Assembly (NCBI GenBank): GCA_014183095.1
Contig: JACCPH010000007.1
Span: 558,001-622,000, forward strand
Direction: 5' to 3'
DNA length: 64,000 bases
Origin: Harringtonia aguacate
Taxonomy: Eukaryota; Ascomycota; Sordariomycetes; Ophiostomatales; Ophiostomataceae
Of this stretch, positions 21,929-34,597 are shown piece by piece. How positions within the stretch are numbered: position 1 is the stretch's first letter; every line of letters begins with the position of its first letter. Both the position numbers and the translations under genes were made by a program. The notes under the pieces are model-generated. The model made no database searches. It saw only the letters and a program-made list of their open reading frames with translations, and had not been told where the DNA came from.

Positions 21929-24900
21929 GATGCAGAATGGCTCGCAATCCGTGCAGCACTGTTATGGTTGGTTGACGCGGTCTAGTTGCGAAGAGCAGAT
22001 GTATGGATGTAGGGCAGCCGTGGTGGGCGAGAAGACAGACGGATGGGCCGGGCCACTTTTGTCCCGGACGCGTTCTCGTAGCGGCTTCTTTGCTCCGCGT
22101 ACTCGTATCTTTATTCTCTTCTTTTTGTTCAATTCCAATTCAGGATCGCAGCAGCACGAGTTTGAAAGCGTGTTAGAATCGTGGGAAAGCGCTATGGGCG
22201 AGAAAGAGCCAAATATGTGGGCAACTCGTTTTTGTGAGTTCGATGGTGGAGCGATCGGAATGCAGGCAAATAAGGTAGACTCGGTGTAGAGAATGCCAAT
22301 GTGCAGGAAACAGCGGTGCTCTAGAAAGTAAAAAAGTTCAGCGGCTAACTCGAGTACAGAATGAAAGGAGAAAATGGTATGCGGCGAAAATGGGTATACG
22401 CAGGTCGGTAGGAGACAGGAAAGGTGAGGAAGAAGAGGAGAGGCACGAGGGGATAGTCGTGCGACTGCGCCTGTGCTAGTATGAAGACCAAGAGGTAGAA
22501 GAGAAAGTGGAAAAAAGAGAAGAGAGAAGAAGAGGAAGGGGAAGATCAGAAGAGGATCGATGACGGAGGGGCGGGGAAGCGCCGAAGGCGGTAAGGCGCG
22601 GAACTGGGCGAGCTATGCAGTTGGGGCCAGCAGTGCGTGCGTGACACGCCTTCGGTGATGGGCCAGTGTATTGGCTTGCTACGGTGCGGGAGTTTTTTTT
22701 TTTTTGCAGAGGACAACGAGGAAGAACAGGATCGGCGGAGAGGATAAGAAGATGGGCAAGAGGGAGAGAAGTCGGGGGTAATAGCCAAGAAAAAGCGGGC
22801 AGAGAGTTCACGATGGCGGGGAAGAAGAAAAGACAGAAAGAGGGGGGGGAGGAGGGTAAGGGAAACAGCGGGCTTTTTCTGGTAAAAGGGTGGCAACCCA
22901 TTCAGGTGACGTCTTATAGGCTGGCAGTCTCAGCGCAGGCACAGCGCTGAGGACCGAGAGGGAAAGGGAGACAGCGGGAGGAGAAAGGAGGGTGCAGTGA
23001 GAGCCTGGCAGACACAGTGAGCCGTAGTGGGCGGCGGCGACGTTCAGCGTAGTGGGGACGGCGGTGGAGACAGCAGAAGCGCTGTTGGTAACAAGAGGGG
23101 AGGGGGTATTTGGATTTTGGTTTGTGCTTTCTCCGTTGTCTGCCTGGCAGAGAGCAGACGACGGGGGCGGGTGACCCCTGCTGGCAGCGGGGACCACCAA
23201 GCTTGTAGCGCTGTACCAGCCCACTAGCGCGCAAGCCGATCCAGGTAAGAAGCTCTCCGCCTACCTGGCGGAGGCGGGTCACACGTTCGCAACCCGCGTG
23301 CACTGAGCAGCACAAGCAGCGCACGCAGCACACGCAGAACAAGAAGCAGAGCAGTGGAGCGCACGGCTGTCGGCCAAGGGGTGAGATTGAGGGAAGGAGG
23401 AGAGAGGGAAAGCAGCGTGCGTGCATGCTGTGTGTGCTGTGGCGCCTGTTGGGTTGCAGGCGGGTGGAGCGGGAGAATGGGACTGGGACAGGGCAGGTGG
23501 TCCCCAGGCCGTGGCGGGGTGGCAGGGGAAGCTTGGGAAGAGGACGGACAGATGCCGCAGGAGGCAAGAGATATGCAACGGCGGTGCAGGAGGAGTGTAG
23601 AAAGGATGCAGGAAATCCACTTACAGCGGGAGAGCGTGGCCGAAGACAAAAACGGGAAAAACAATAGCAGAGCAGCTGCAGCGAGCGGAGCAGGACAGCT
23701 GGGGGTGGAATTGATGCAATTGTCAACGGGAGGTCGGGTCGGGAGCTGTTGGCTGTCGAGGGAAACCGGCGTCTGCTTCGTGGCGGGGAGACAGGGTTTT
23801 GGGGGATGTCTTTTTTTCGCTGTGGCTATACTCGACGGTGCGAGTGTGAAATCGCCTCTGGCCGACGTGCCGATGGAACAAAAGGCGCGGGTAGACGGTA
23901 GAAGCCGGTAAAAACGGCTGGGTGTTGCAAATTGTGCAAAACAGCGGCTGTGTTTTTTTAAGGTTGTCGGTGGGTTGGGAGCTGTATCTCAAGCTGGAAG
24001 GCTGCGTTTCGGGGAAGGTGACAGAAATCCGATGGGGACTTGGGGGGGGGACTTGGGGCGGTTCGAGCCGGCAGAGGGCGTAATCGCAGAGACGCGGTCG
24101 GAAGGCAGGAGAGACACTCGCTGGTGCAGACCTCTCTAGAGACCGAAAGGGGAGAAAGAGAGGCAGAGGGGAGAAGATGACGGAAAACGGCGAAAGGGAG
24201 CAGGGAGGAGGAAAAAGGAGGAGCAAAATAGGAAAGGGGAGAAAAAAAGATAATAAGATAATAAGATAATAAAAAAGGGAAGGGCGGTGGGAATAGGAGG
24301 GCGAAAATGGGCCGTTGGACAAAGGTCTGATTTTCTGGTTGTGACGTGATGACGGATCCAGAGCTCTCTCTGCAGTCTCTGTTCTCCTCTGGGACCAGGG
24401 GGGTCTGGACGGCAAGGTTACAGGGCGCTAAGGTCGTGGCGATGACACGACAAGGCTTTGACGCGAGCAGGCACGGCGGCAGCTCAGCTCTGTTGCTTCG
24501 GTCCGCAGAGCAGACGCAGACGGGTGCTAGACGGAGGGGAGGGGAGGGGGCGGGCGGACCCAGACACCAGCTCAGAGGTCGTGAGGGCAGGCAGGTATTG
24601 CCAATCGCAGTACGCAGAGGGGAGCGAGAGAGGGCAGGACAGGGCGAGATGGATGATTACCTGTACGAGACGAGCAGTAATACACACAACACAAGGCAGG
24701 TACGACTGGTATAGTACGGAATACGCGCAGGGGACCCGGGAGACCTGTTGTTTTAAGAAAGCAAGACGCAGGCAGGAACTCAATAACCCAAGTAATACGA
24801 TATAATAGTGGGGCCGTTCCTTTTTGCAGAATCATGTGCCACATTTTGAGACGGGCCACGCGCTAATAAGCCAGGTCGAATGCGGCATGCCCCAAAAAAG

Positions 24901-26739
24901 GGCAGAGCACTTGATCTGCTGAGCAAGCGACCTGGTCCGCGGTAGTGGCGACGTGCAGCTTAATTTTCCACCTCCTTTTGTTCGTCGGTCCAAGATACAA
25001 ATATAAATTACCTTGGCCCCGATCGCCACAGGGGGGGTGGCGCTTCTGCTGACGCGAAGGGAGGGATGATTGGAAGGAAAGTCGCCTAGGTCCTGGGGCA
25101 GCTGCTCGCAGAGCACAGCTATCTTCAGATGCGTACGATACAAATAAGATACAAATAAGACATAAGCTCCCTTTCCGCGGGCGGCCATGCGATTCTCTCT
25201 CATATTGAGGCGGCAGTCAGAGACGTTCGGCAGCCGTGTCACCCTGGGTCCTCGAATCGGCGGCCAGAAGAAATGATTAATCGGATTCCTCGAGAGCGGG
25301 TGCCGGCTGATGATAATGGAATTGTCAGCAAGACGAGTGGGCAGCAGAGAGCGGCGTCGGTGCGCGTGCGCCAACGAGGCGAACGCGGTACTCGTAAGAT
25401 ACAAAATGGGTGGTCCTCCAGGGGTTAGGGCTTGGTCTCGTTTTCTGTGATTTGCTGGATGCGATGAACCCACACTAGCAGATCCAGGATTTCGTGGCAG
25501 GACAATTATCAAACGGCAGAAAAAAACGAGATCACGGAAGTTTGAAAGTGTCCGTTACGCTAGACAGGGCGCTACGACCAGCCACGCCGCCTCCCAGTGC
25601 CGGGCGAGAACGACGCGGAACAAGACGCAGCAGGCGAAAAGGGAGGAATGATCCAGGCATATTACGTATGCATGCAGCAGCAAGTTGCATTGTCCACCCT
25701 TCCACTAGGCCTCGGGCCAATCACCAGCAGCTCAGGGCATCTCTTGACGGATTGTGGTACCTTGCTTTGCAGAAGCTTTTCAGGGATTGCTCCATGCGCT
25801 TGGCGGCTTTTTGGGAGGTCTCATGACCGGTAGAGGGTCCACACTAGTTTGATCTGTTAGGATGAAGATTGGGCCGGGAAAACAGCTGTTGGTGAGGACA
25901 GGGAAAGAGGGGAGGAGAGGGGGGGAAAGTGGCAGAGAGGGGCCAGACTACCCAGGAGACCAAACAAGACCCAACACTCGGTTTTGAAACAAAGAATTTG
26001 GAAACAGCGCGGATGGGCTATGGTTTTTTGGTATGACAGAAAATTTGTCGAGAGCAGAAGCAATTGACCAGCGTCATTGGCCCGAGGAGAAGGGGGAGGA
26101 GGGGAAGGAGGGGAGGGGATGGGGGGGGGGGGGGGGTAATAGTTAACGAGGTGAGGTGTTTTCATGCACGGTCATACGCGGGATCGACGCCCAATGGCCT
26201 ACACTATTATGCCAGTGAGTGAGGTAAGAATGATTTTACAACAGCCGGTTCCTCGTCTGCCACGTGAGCCACAGATCCTTCTGTGCCAATCGATAGGGAC
26301 GAATGCACGCACCATCCTGCACGCTGTGGGATGCTTCTTAGGTTTTTTGGCAAAATGTCGGGCATCTTCTTGTGACTCGGAACGTCACGATCAGCTGCGG
26401 TGGCTCCCGGCTTCCTTCCTGTCCCTCCGTAGGCTATGTGATGGGATATGACTCGCCTTTCCGGCAAACGAGCAAGGGACTGCGTCTCGCCTCTCGCCTC
26501 TTCGAAGCATGCGCGTGAGTAGAAAAGGTGGGCCGCATGCGCACAAAAAAAAAGGATTGTCACTCATTTGTTTCGTAAACGTTTTTTTTTAATTGCCAAA
26601 TGTCTTACACAGCCCGCTGCCGTGCCCAATCGCAGGCGGGTGCGTCCTGGAGCGAGAAAAGCAAGGGAGAGCTGGTCAGCATGGCCCGGGAGCTGCCGAC
26701 GCACTCGTGACGAGAGCAGGAGACGGTCTAGACGAACAA

Positions 26740-26775
<36 letters not shown>

Positions 26776-29700
26776 CACGCAGACGGTGAGGCCCAGCTTT
26801 GAGGAGGCCATCCTTCGTATGCATCCTCTCTGCATGTACGAGCATTGTAAGACACATGCGAGCAGGGAGGCGGCGGGCGGGTTCTTTCGTTTCTTTTTCC
26901 TGGCACACCGACCGGCAGGATGGGCTCAGAGACAGGGGGGGGGGGGCTGGTCTGGCATTCCAGCCATTCCAGGCAGACAACCTCGTTCGGTCTGTCCCTC
27001 GCATCCCAAACACTCGCCCGCCGGGATGGTCGTACTCGTACGCCTGCCTGCCTCCCAAGTGAAACACGGTCATCTCAGAATCAGGAAAAACTTGAGCAAA
27101 CATGTGATATTACATCTCACGCTCGACGGGTCGTCTCTTTGCGCCTTGCTTGCTGCCTTTCCATTGGCCAGCTTGTTGTTTCTTGTTGTTGGCCAGCTGA
27201 ACACCTATGTACTGGTACGAGTGCTTGAGTACTTGCAGGGCCCCCAACCAGCCTCGCTACGGATCTCGACTCTTATCTTTTTTTTTTTCCTCTCTTCTTT
27301 TCTCTTCCTTTCTTTTCCTTTCTTTTTTTTAATTGTCTGGTTCGTGGGAGCTAGGTCGAGCCGGAGGGTTGGTCGGCTGTCGGTCTGCGTCTGGTCTGCA
27401 TTTGGTCTGCATATGGGTGGTGCAATGGCGAATTGCGGTTTCTGCAGTCTTCTGCAGCTTGCAGGCTCATTTCCCTGCTATTTTTATTCCAAAAAAAAAA
27501 AGGTCCGCCTGGGTCAGCCAGTCAGAAGGCTGCGGCCGGTTGGGCCTGCTTTTCTTGTCCAAGACGCCCGATGGGCAGCGTCTGTCACCAAAAGCTGCCC
27601 AGCCACCCGCTTTTCGATTCAGAATTTTTTTTTCCCCTATCCTGCTCATCGCTTCGAAATTTTTTTTGTTGGGACGTTGCTGTGCACCTGGCGCAGTCGG
27701 TATGCAGAGGGCACTGCCTGTCTCACCGTTCAGCTCCCAGGTGCATTGTCCCAACTCCACCTAGAGCCTCGTGTTCCGCTGGGTTTGCCTGGGTTCCTTT
27801 TCTTTTTTCTTTTTCTCCTTTTGTTCGCCCGACAGGACGAACCCCCCCCAGTCGCAATCAGTGACATGCCGATAGTATGGTATGTTACGAAAAATATATT
27901 ACCGAATATACCGCACGGCTGGAGGCAGCAAGGCCGAAAAAAAAAGAAAAGAAAAAGAAAAAAAAAAAAAAAGGAAAGGAGAGGAAAAGGATCCTATCGC
28001 AGCCCCCAACCGCCATTCTGCGCCGTGTTCCAAGCTTCACTGCGTGCTGGTATTGGCGTGCAAGAAGCTTGGACCACTGCCCACGCACTGCGCATTGCGG
28101 TGTACTGCATTGTCTGAGCAGCAGAACGCAGGACGGGACAGCCACGGCAAGGATGTCAGGTTTCGGGACTGACAGATCCGCCAGAGTCGATCCTGCACTC
28201 TTGCGTTCATTACGAGCGCTCGTAGGACTTTTGGATGGCGACCTTTTGGAATGCTGCCTCTCTGATTTCCTAAAGGGGCTCCGTGCAGTCTGGGAACAGA
28301 ACTCCAGCAAGGCACAGGAGACCCGTAAAGGCTTTTCTCATCCACAAAAAAAGTGACAGGTCAGTCCCGGCGTTCCAGCCTAAAGCTCCAAAACCCTGCC
28401 AGCGGATGTCACCCCGTTCGCGCAGATATTACCACTGCCAGCTCCTGTGCCACGCTACAGGTCTAGCGTGTGATCTACTGTGTCGCCGGCCTCTTCCAGC
28501 GGCCTGTGCCATCGGCTTCAGCGGACTTTTGCGGTGGCTGCACCCGTCCATGTGCTCAGGACCAGCCAATGAATTTGCGAGAAATTTGCAAGGAATTTTC
28601 AACACAAGACTCCAGCCCGTCTGGCATCGCAGTCCAGAGCTGTTTTGGGGGGGGGGATGTTTTTTTCCCCTGTCTTTTCGGACCCCCTCACTGACTCATG
28701 TGTTTTGTGCCGGCACGGCATCTTACGAGTCCGCGCAGTCCCGCCATGGTGTGACTCATTTGACGAGGCGAGGCTGAGAGGATCCCTGGATGTCCACCTC
28801 GATTCCATCGTTTTCCCATGGCATCTCGCTCTCCCCCCCCCATACTCGAGAATGCGAGTGCTACGTATGTCAGGCCTGACCGAACGTCAGCGTGCGGCAG
28901 GCCAAAGCCGCTAGGCAGCCTTGGGGTGGGGAGTGCGCAGGTGCAGCATGTCTGAGCTGCCTCTGAGCACTTTTATATTGGGGCTCATTTGGGGGGCGCT
29001 TGATTTGGATCTCTGGGTCGATTTTTATTTCTTTTTCATTCTTTTTTATTTCTTTTTTAATTCTTTTAATTCTATTTATTTAATTTTTTTTATCTTTTGC
29101 GCCCTAGTTGCTCGCTTGCAATTTGCTTCTCGCTCAATTGTTACCCCATTTCCAGCGAGAAGCAGGTCATCCCAGCCGCACCGGCATGGGCGCTCGATCA
29201 GCGTGGTACGGTGACAACAGGCAGACCCAGGTCTGCTAGGGGACACAGCAGCTTATGGTGGTGCCATCTGGCAGCAGAAACGTAGGCAGTCGTTTCGAGA
29301 CCCTCCCACATCTGCCCCCTCTTGTGCTCGCTTCTGCTCCCCCCCTCTTCTCTTTCCCCCCCTGGTGACCGGGTTCGCGCGAGCTCCCGTCAGGATTCAG
29401 CCTCTGCATGCCCAAGTGGCCCGGCATCTAAGCGTTCCATGCAACAAGGTTGGCAGGTCTCGCATGCATATGTGGTCATGAAGACGAGGTTCTCGCGGTC
29501 ACTGCGGTGACCGCCAGTTTTGCTGGAGACGCCACATGCCAAAAGCACGCCACTGGTCTTTCGACTTTTCCGCCGTACGTGTACGAGCTTCGCCAGAGAG
29601 AGGTGCCGGAGCTATGCAGCGGGGATTGGATGCCCGAGCAGACGCGAATGGGAGAAAGAATTGAAAAAAAAAAAAAGACCTCAAAGAGAAATAGGCAAAG

Positions 29701-29945
29701 TCACCATGCCTCCAAAAATGATCCGATTAGTGTATTTGTACATGTACGTGATGCCAGTCCCCATGCTCTTCTGCAGAGATCGGAAAACGCCGCGCCAAAC
29801 AAATCGCCCCATGCCAAACAGCAGATATACATAGCAATATAAACAAAAAATGAGAAAAAAAAAAGGGGGATCCATTTTGGCCTCGCCCCCACGCCTTCCC
29901 CCCCACACAACACAACCCAACTGTCGGGGCTTGTCTGACCTTTTT
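21929..29945. other. 8 kb stretch without recognisable gene; probable long GSK3 leader/promoter at its left end
   Basis: From about 22340 to 24350 the plus strand is purine-rich (pyrimidine-rich on the GSK3 sense strand), as in fungal promoters and leaders. Beyond 24.4 kb the stretch shows G-runs (26120-26136), A-runs (26743-26774, 27957-27972), AT-rich simple sequence (29020-29096) and scattered TACGAG motifs. A long open frame (26786-28117, plus) lacks codon bias and similarity and was rejected. The right end is the SF3B4 3' flank. Confidence 0.5.
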
Positions 29946-31214
29946 TCATCGCCGTCCAAAGCCCGGCGGTGGTGGCGGTGGCATGCCGTTGTACCCGGCG
30001 CCTGGTGCCCCGGGCGGTGGCATGGACAGGCTGTTGGGTCCAGTGGCGAATCCCGGCGGCATCGGTGGGGCGCCGCTGCCGACGCCAAAGCCAGCGGGCG
30101 GTGCTCCCCCTCGGCCAAAGCCTGGCGGCATGGCTCCTCCTCCTGGGCGGGCCGGCAGGCCGGTGGGTGCCATGGGCAGGCCGGCCGCCGAGCCCATGCC
30201 GCCGCCGCCACCACCACCACCCCGGCTGGCACCTGGCGGCCCGGCGTACGACGGCGGGGGAATGACACCACCACCACCACCACGGCCACTACCGCCGGCT
30301 GGTGCGCCAAACCCGGCAGGCAGCGACTGTGCAGACGCGACCGGCGCTGATCCATAGGGCAGGGCGCGTGGCGGGAAGCCGCCGGGGGCGCCGGGGGCGA
30401 CCATGGTGGGCACGGGCCCGCGAGAGGGCGGGTAGGCACCCGGGGCGGGCGAGGCCATGGCGATGCCGTTGGCGCCAGTGGCAAAGCCGTTGGGCATGCC
30501 GCCGGCCATGCCCGGGGCGAGGCCGACGGCGGCCGGGCCGGTGGGCGGGGCGGGCGAGGGGCGGGACATGAGAAAGGCCGGGGGCAGGGGCTGGATCTCG
30601 GGGACGACGTTGTGCTTCTTGCCCTCGGCAGCGAGCTTGCGCTCGGCGTCGTCGCCGTGGCGCTCGCCCTTGCCGTCCTTTTTGTAGGCGTACTCGACGG
30701 CAATCTGCTTGCTGAGAAGGTACTGGCCGTGCATGGCTTCGACGGCGGCGTCAGAGGCCTCGAAGCTGTCAAAGTTGACAAAGCCGTAGCCCTTGGACAC
30801 GTTGTTCTGGTCGCGCACGACGTTGGGCGGGGCGACGAGGCGGCCAAACTGCGCAAAGGTGTCGTACAGCACCTTCTCGTCGACCTGGGCGTCGAGGTTG
30901 TTGACAAACAGCTCGGCGCCAATGTCGGTCGCCCGCTGGCGGTCGGCGCTCGCCTTGTTGACGCGGATCGGCTTGCCAAAGAGGCGGATGCCGTTGAGGC
31001 AGCGCGAGGCGTACTCGGCCGACTCGGGCGTGTCGTACTCGACAAAGCCAAAGCCCTGGTGCAGCCGCGACACCCGGTCCATCGGCATGTGCACATTGAC
31101 CACCGGCCCCATCTGCGTCATCAGCTCCCACATGAGCGGCTCGCCGAACCGCTCGTCCAGGTTTCCCACATAGATCGTCGCCTCCTTGTTCTGCTCCCAG
31201 TGGCGGGCCGACAT
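29946..31214 (-). CDS. splicing factor 3B subunit 4 (SF3B4/SAP49/Hsh49), two RRMs
   Basis: Intronless, 422 aa. RRM1 (about residues 13-90) has RNP2 TIYVGNLD and RNP1 GFGFVEY; RRM2 (about 100-180) has ELFVNNLD and KGYGFVNF, with DRVSRLHQ between the RNPs of RRM1, all typical of SF3B4. The C-terminal half is Pro/Gly/Met/Ala-rich low complexity ending in PPPPPPGFGRR. In the U2 snRNP SF3b complex this protein contacts pre-mRNA upstream of the branch site and binds SF3B2. The start is the ATG giving the canonical MSARHWEQNKEAT; the frame is open further upstream but that is leader. It diverges from TOM7, 628 bp between start codons. Confidence 0.95.
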   Translation of the reverse strand: MSARHWEQNKEATIYVGNLDERFGEPLMWELMTQMGPVVNVHMPMDRVSRLHQGFGFVEYDTPESAEYASRCLNGIRLFGKPIRVNKASADRQRATDIGAELFVNNLDAQVDEKVLYDTFAQFGRLVAPPNVVRDQNNVSKGYGFVNFDSFEASDAAVEAMHGQYLLSKQIAVEYAYKKDGKGERHGDDAERKLAAEGKKHNVVPEIQPLPPAFLMSRPSPAPPTGPAAVGLAPGMAGGMPNGFATGANGIAMASPAPGAYPPSRGPVPTMVAPGAPGGFPPRALPYGSAPVASAQSLPAGFGAPAGGSGRGGGGGVIPPPSYAGPPGASRGGGGGGGGMGSAAGLPMAPTGLPARPGGGAMPPGFGRGGAPPAGFGVGSGAPPMPPGFATGPNSLSMPPPGAPGAGYNGMPPPPPPGFGRR

Positions 31215-31842
31215 GGTGTCCCTGGCGTCGGGGCGTAGAAGCTGCCCCCTCCTGTGTTTTTTCTTGTTCTGCTGTCGGCAACGAACACGGAGAAATGTAT
31301 ATATATGCGTATGCGCGCAGAGGTGCTGCAGCTGGAACAGATGGCCTCTTCGTGTGCGAAACGCGGTGGCAGCGCTGGTTGCGGTGCAGGTGGCGGGAAG
31401 GGGATCGCGGAACAACCCTCGTTGGTCGTCGTAAATTTTTATGTCGTCGACGCTTTTTGTCGCGTTAGCTATTCTTTTTCTCTGGGGCTCTTTCGGCATA
31501 GCGCGCAGGCGCGCTGATCGCCAGACGTTACAGCGGTCGTCGGACTTTTCATTTTCCGGCACTGCACCGTCGGCCAGCTTCCCCCACTCGCCATCACCGC
31601 TGCGAGCACGCAAAATTTCCTCGGCAGCCTCAACGTCGCAGCCACTTTGACCACAGCCGTCAACCACAACCCGTTGCGCTGCAAGCCGCCTCTCTGTATG
31701 TCCACCGCACCTGTCACGACCCAGAATAGATTTTTTTCGCTTTCTTTTTTCCTCTTCTCTTCTTTTCTTTTCCTTCGTTGGCTAACACCCAGCAAGATTT
31801 CGAGAACCGGTGCCCAAGCGATTGTTCCCGCCAGCCGCAAAG
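31215..31842. promoter_or_regulatory. divergent promoter, SF3B4 / TOM7
   Basis: 628 bp between divergent start codons, with a CT-rich tract (31735-31785) immediately before TOM7. No other gene seen. Confidence 0.5.
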
Positions 31843-32319
31843 ATGTTTGCCCTCTCGGAAGAGTCAAAGGTGCGGAAGACAAGTCTGCTGTCTACGCGGA
31901 CGGTCCTGTAGAGGACACAGGGTTGCTGACATGGCGGGCGCTTTACAGGAGCGGATTGGCCGCATCATTGACATCTCACGCATTGTCATTCACTAGTATG
32001 TACCTCCTCTCCTCTCGAACGTTGGCTAGACATGCAGTGGCCGTCTGGAACTAACAGCTCGCCAGTGGCTACCTTCCGCTAGTCCTCTACCTTGGTGCGT
32101 GAACGACGCGGCATGGAGTGCGAGGGAGACACGCCATGTCGGCCACGATGAGATGGGATTCGATCTGGGATAGTGCTAACATGGAGGGAACAGGCTACAC
32201 CCGGAGCGAGCCTCGGCCATCCGTCATCCGGTGCGTGTGATGGGGGAGCCTCTGAAACCGTGTGCCCATGCGTGTTTGTCGCTGACTTTCAAACTAGCCT
32301 GCTGTCGCCACTTTCGTAA
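31843..32319 (+). CDS. TOM7: mitochondrial import receptor subunit TOM7 (53 aa, five exons)
   Basis: Exons are 31843-31869, 31949-31995, 32066-32094, 32194-32230 and 32298-32319: 162 nt in all, shorter than its introns together (315 nt). The product starts MFALSEESKERIGRIIDIS, the same start pattern as Neurospora TOM7, continues with the single transmembrane stretch (VIHYGYLPLVLYLGYT), then RSEPRPSVIR and ends LLSPLS. Every junction closes in frame with GT..AG and CTAAC/CTGAC branch sites; the exons are too short to appear as an open frame. TOM7 modulates assembly of the TOM complex in the outer mitochondrial membrane. A shorter product from an ATG at 31931 inside intron 1 is possible in principle but lacks the conserved N-terminus. 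Confidence 0.95.
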
Positions 32320-32908
32320 ACGTCACGGAAGCCCGCCGACGGGTTCTTGGAGAGGATGTCGGACGAACGAAGAGCAGTCATCAGGTTCACACACGCAGAG
32401 AAATAAATTACGTCCATCAAAGAGGCGTTCTGGGAGCAAAAGAAAGAAAGAAAGAAAAAATAGAGGACAGTCCTGTGCGGACTGGGATCTACGTCTTTCG
32501 CAGCCATGTAACGACGGCTCCGGGCGCGGTCGGCCTGGCTTCGTGCGGTCGGAGCTGTATGATAGTGTACCAGAACTATAGATATATGAAATATACCACT
32601 CAACAGTCGACGTGCTCTTCGTGGACGGAAAGACGGGCAGCAGAGCAATTCTGCTTAGTAAATTCAGCGCTGTTCTAGCGCGTCATAGGGAGCTCTGAGG
32701 GCTAAAACTAAAAAAAAAAAAAAACCGCAGCGACAGTGGGGCGTGGAAAATTTGCGGTGCTGTTGTCTGACAAAGCAGACGACGGTTGCATAGAACACAC
32801 AGAACAGCCGCCGTCCACCGCGATGCGAATATAGCTCGCGAGCACACGCGACTCAGGGATGGTCAGCAGCAGCAGCAGCAGCAGCGGCGGCGTGCTTTTT
32901 CTGGATCC
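32320..32908. other. intergenic, TOM7 3' side to FLX1-like leader
   Basis: No gene. A (CAG)7-like repeat at 32864-32885 lies 24 bp before the next start codon, so it is probably in the leader; an A14 run lies near 32710. Confidence 0.6.
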
Positions 32909-34023
32909 ATGAGCGGCCGCGGCGATCGCCATGCGGGTCTCTCGCCCGCCCTCGTCGAGTCCGTCGCCGGCCTGACGGCCGGGTTGGTGGCGACGCTGAC
33001 GGTGCACCCGCTCGACTTGGTCAAGACGCGAATGCAGAGTGGGTGTGGTTCCTGTTCTGTTGCACGTGCAGCCGTTTTGCTAAAACTCTGATAGTCTATC
33101 GCAGCACGGCGTCGACGGCGGCCGGAGCCACAGCCGGAGCCGGAGCCGGAGCCGAGGCTGCGGCCCCATCGGCGGTCGCTGTCCTGCGCAGCCTGGTAAC
33201 GGCGCCCCGTCCACTGGCGGCCCTGTACCGCGGCCTCACGCCGAACCTGCTGGGAAACGCGGCCAGCTGGGCGTCTTTTTTCTACTTCAAGTCACGCATC
33301 GAAGGCGTGTTGGCATCGGTCCGAGGCAGCAGCACCGGCACCGGCAAGGCCAGCGGCCTCGCGCCCGCTGACTTTTTTGTCGCGTCTGGCCTCGCCGGCG
33401 CGTGCGTGCAGGTGCTCACCAACCCGCTGTGGGTGCTCAAGACGCGCATGCTGGCGTCGGACCGCGGCGCCCAGGGCGCGTACCCCAGCATGTGGGTGGG
33501 CGCGGCCCGGTTGCTGCGCGAGGAGGGCCCGCGCGGGTTCTACCGCGGCCTGGGCGTCAGCCTGCTGGGCGTGAGCCACGGCGCCGTGCAGTTTGCCGTG
33601 TACGAGCCGCTGAAGCGGGTCTATCTGCGGAGGAAGGTGGCGACGGCGGCGGGGACGACGACGGGGACGGCAGGGACGACCGGGACGACCGGGACGACGG
33701 CGACGACCGGGATGACGGCGACGACCGGGTCGCCGACCCTCCCCAACGAGGCCACCCTCGTCATCGCCACCACCGCCAAGCTCGTCGCCGGCGCTGCCAC
33801 CTACCCCTACCAGGTCGTGCGCAGCCGCCTGCAGAACTACGACGCCGAGTCGCGCTACGGCCGCGGCATCGTCGGCGTGTCGGCGCAGCTGTGGCGCGAG
33901 GCCGGCCTGCGCAGCTTCTACCGCGGCCTCGTGCCGAGCGTGGTGCGCGTGCTGCCGGCGACGTGGGTCACCTTTCTGGTCTACGAGAACGTCAAGTTCT
34001 ACTTGCCGCAGTGGTTCGGCTGA
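32909..34023 (+). CDS. mitochondrial carrier family protein, FAD/folate transporter-like (Flx1 type)
   Basis: Exons 32909-33042 and 33105-34023 give 350 aa with three mitochondrial carrier repeats. The signatures are HPLDLVKTRMQ, NPLWVLKTRML and YPYQVVRSRLQ. The Trp in the second and the Gln in place of the acidic residue in the third fit the FAD/folate/pyrimidine branch rather than ADP/ATP or phosphate carriers. RGL repeats (LYRGLTPNLLGN, FYRGLGVSLLG, FYRGLVPSVVRVLP) complete each module. A low-complexity Thr/Ala/Gly insert (about 33640-33735) sits in the loop before the third repeat. The intron donor is GTGTGG (weak); the stronger-looking GTGGGT four bases upstream does not keep frame with the CAG acceptor at 33104. 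The inner-membrane location is inferred from the family; substrate is a guess by homology. Confidence 0.88.
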
Positions 34024-34597
34024 CCGGCCGCGTCTGCGAGTGTGTATTACCAACATGTGCCACCAGATTCTTATAGATATCCTATAGATAACATTTCCCA
34101 TCTGACTGGATTTCTGCGTCGAGCGGCCAGAGCTGTCTATGCACGCTCTGGCTGGTGTAATTGTTCCGGTCCTGGTGAGCCGTATGTTTTCCGTTCTCGC
34201 TCCGTCTACTGCTCTCTAGTCTGAATCGGTTGGCTTCGGGCCTCTCTGGATATCATAGACTCTGGGAATCCCATGATTTCGTCAGCGGTGAAGCCGTTTC
34301 CCGAGACCCGTCGTAAAAAAGAAAAAGCGTCACGCACCACGACTGGAGACGGTCTCTCGTTTGATAATTCTGGAAGTCCAGAGCTTCTGGCAGATCAAGA
34401 AATGCAGCTTCATGACCTGTGATGGACCGAACTGGACATCAGCACAACAGCACAGCACATGCTATAGTAGACGAAGACGCATACTGGGAGGCCAATAAGG
34501 TGGCCTCTGACCTGACATAGCAAACACAGAGTCCCCCCCCCTTATCAAATCTCTGCTGTCTCGACACAGACTCGGGGTAATACAACAAAGCAGGCGG

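Noticed and set aside
22914..23726. 270-codon open frame on minus upstream of GSK3
   Set aside because: Ser/Pro/Leu/Cys-rich translation of a pyrimidine-rich tract; other phases are open too.
24058..24070. GGTTCGAGCC resembling a tRNA B box
   Set aside because: No A box at proper distance and no cloverleaf by eye.
26786..28117. 443-codon open frame on plus
   Set aside because: Contains Phe- and Lys-homopolymer stretches from T- and A-runs, overlaps equally open frames in other phases, lacks G/C-ending codon bias and resembles no known protein.
31931..31996. Alternative TOM7 start at ATG 31931
   Set aside because: It lies in the predicted first intron; the exon at 31843-31869 supplies the conserved TOM7 N-terminus with perfect phase.
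33039..33104. Donor GTGGGT at 33039 for the FLX1-like intron
   Set aside because: Looks stronger than GTGTGG at 33043 but puts exon 2 out of frame with the acceptor at 33104.
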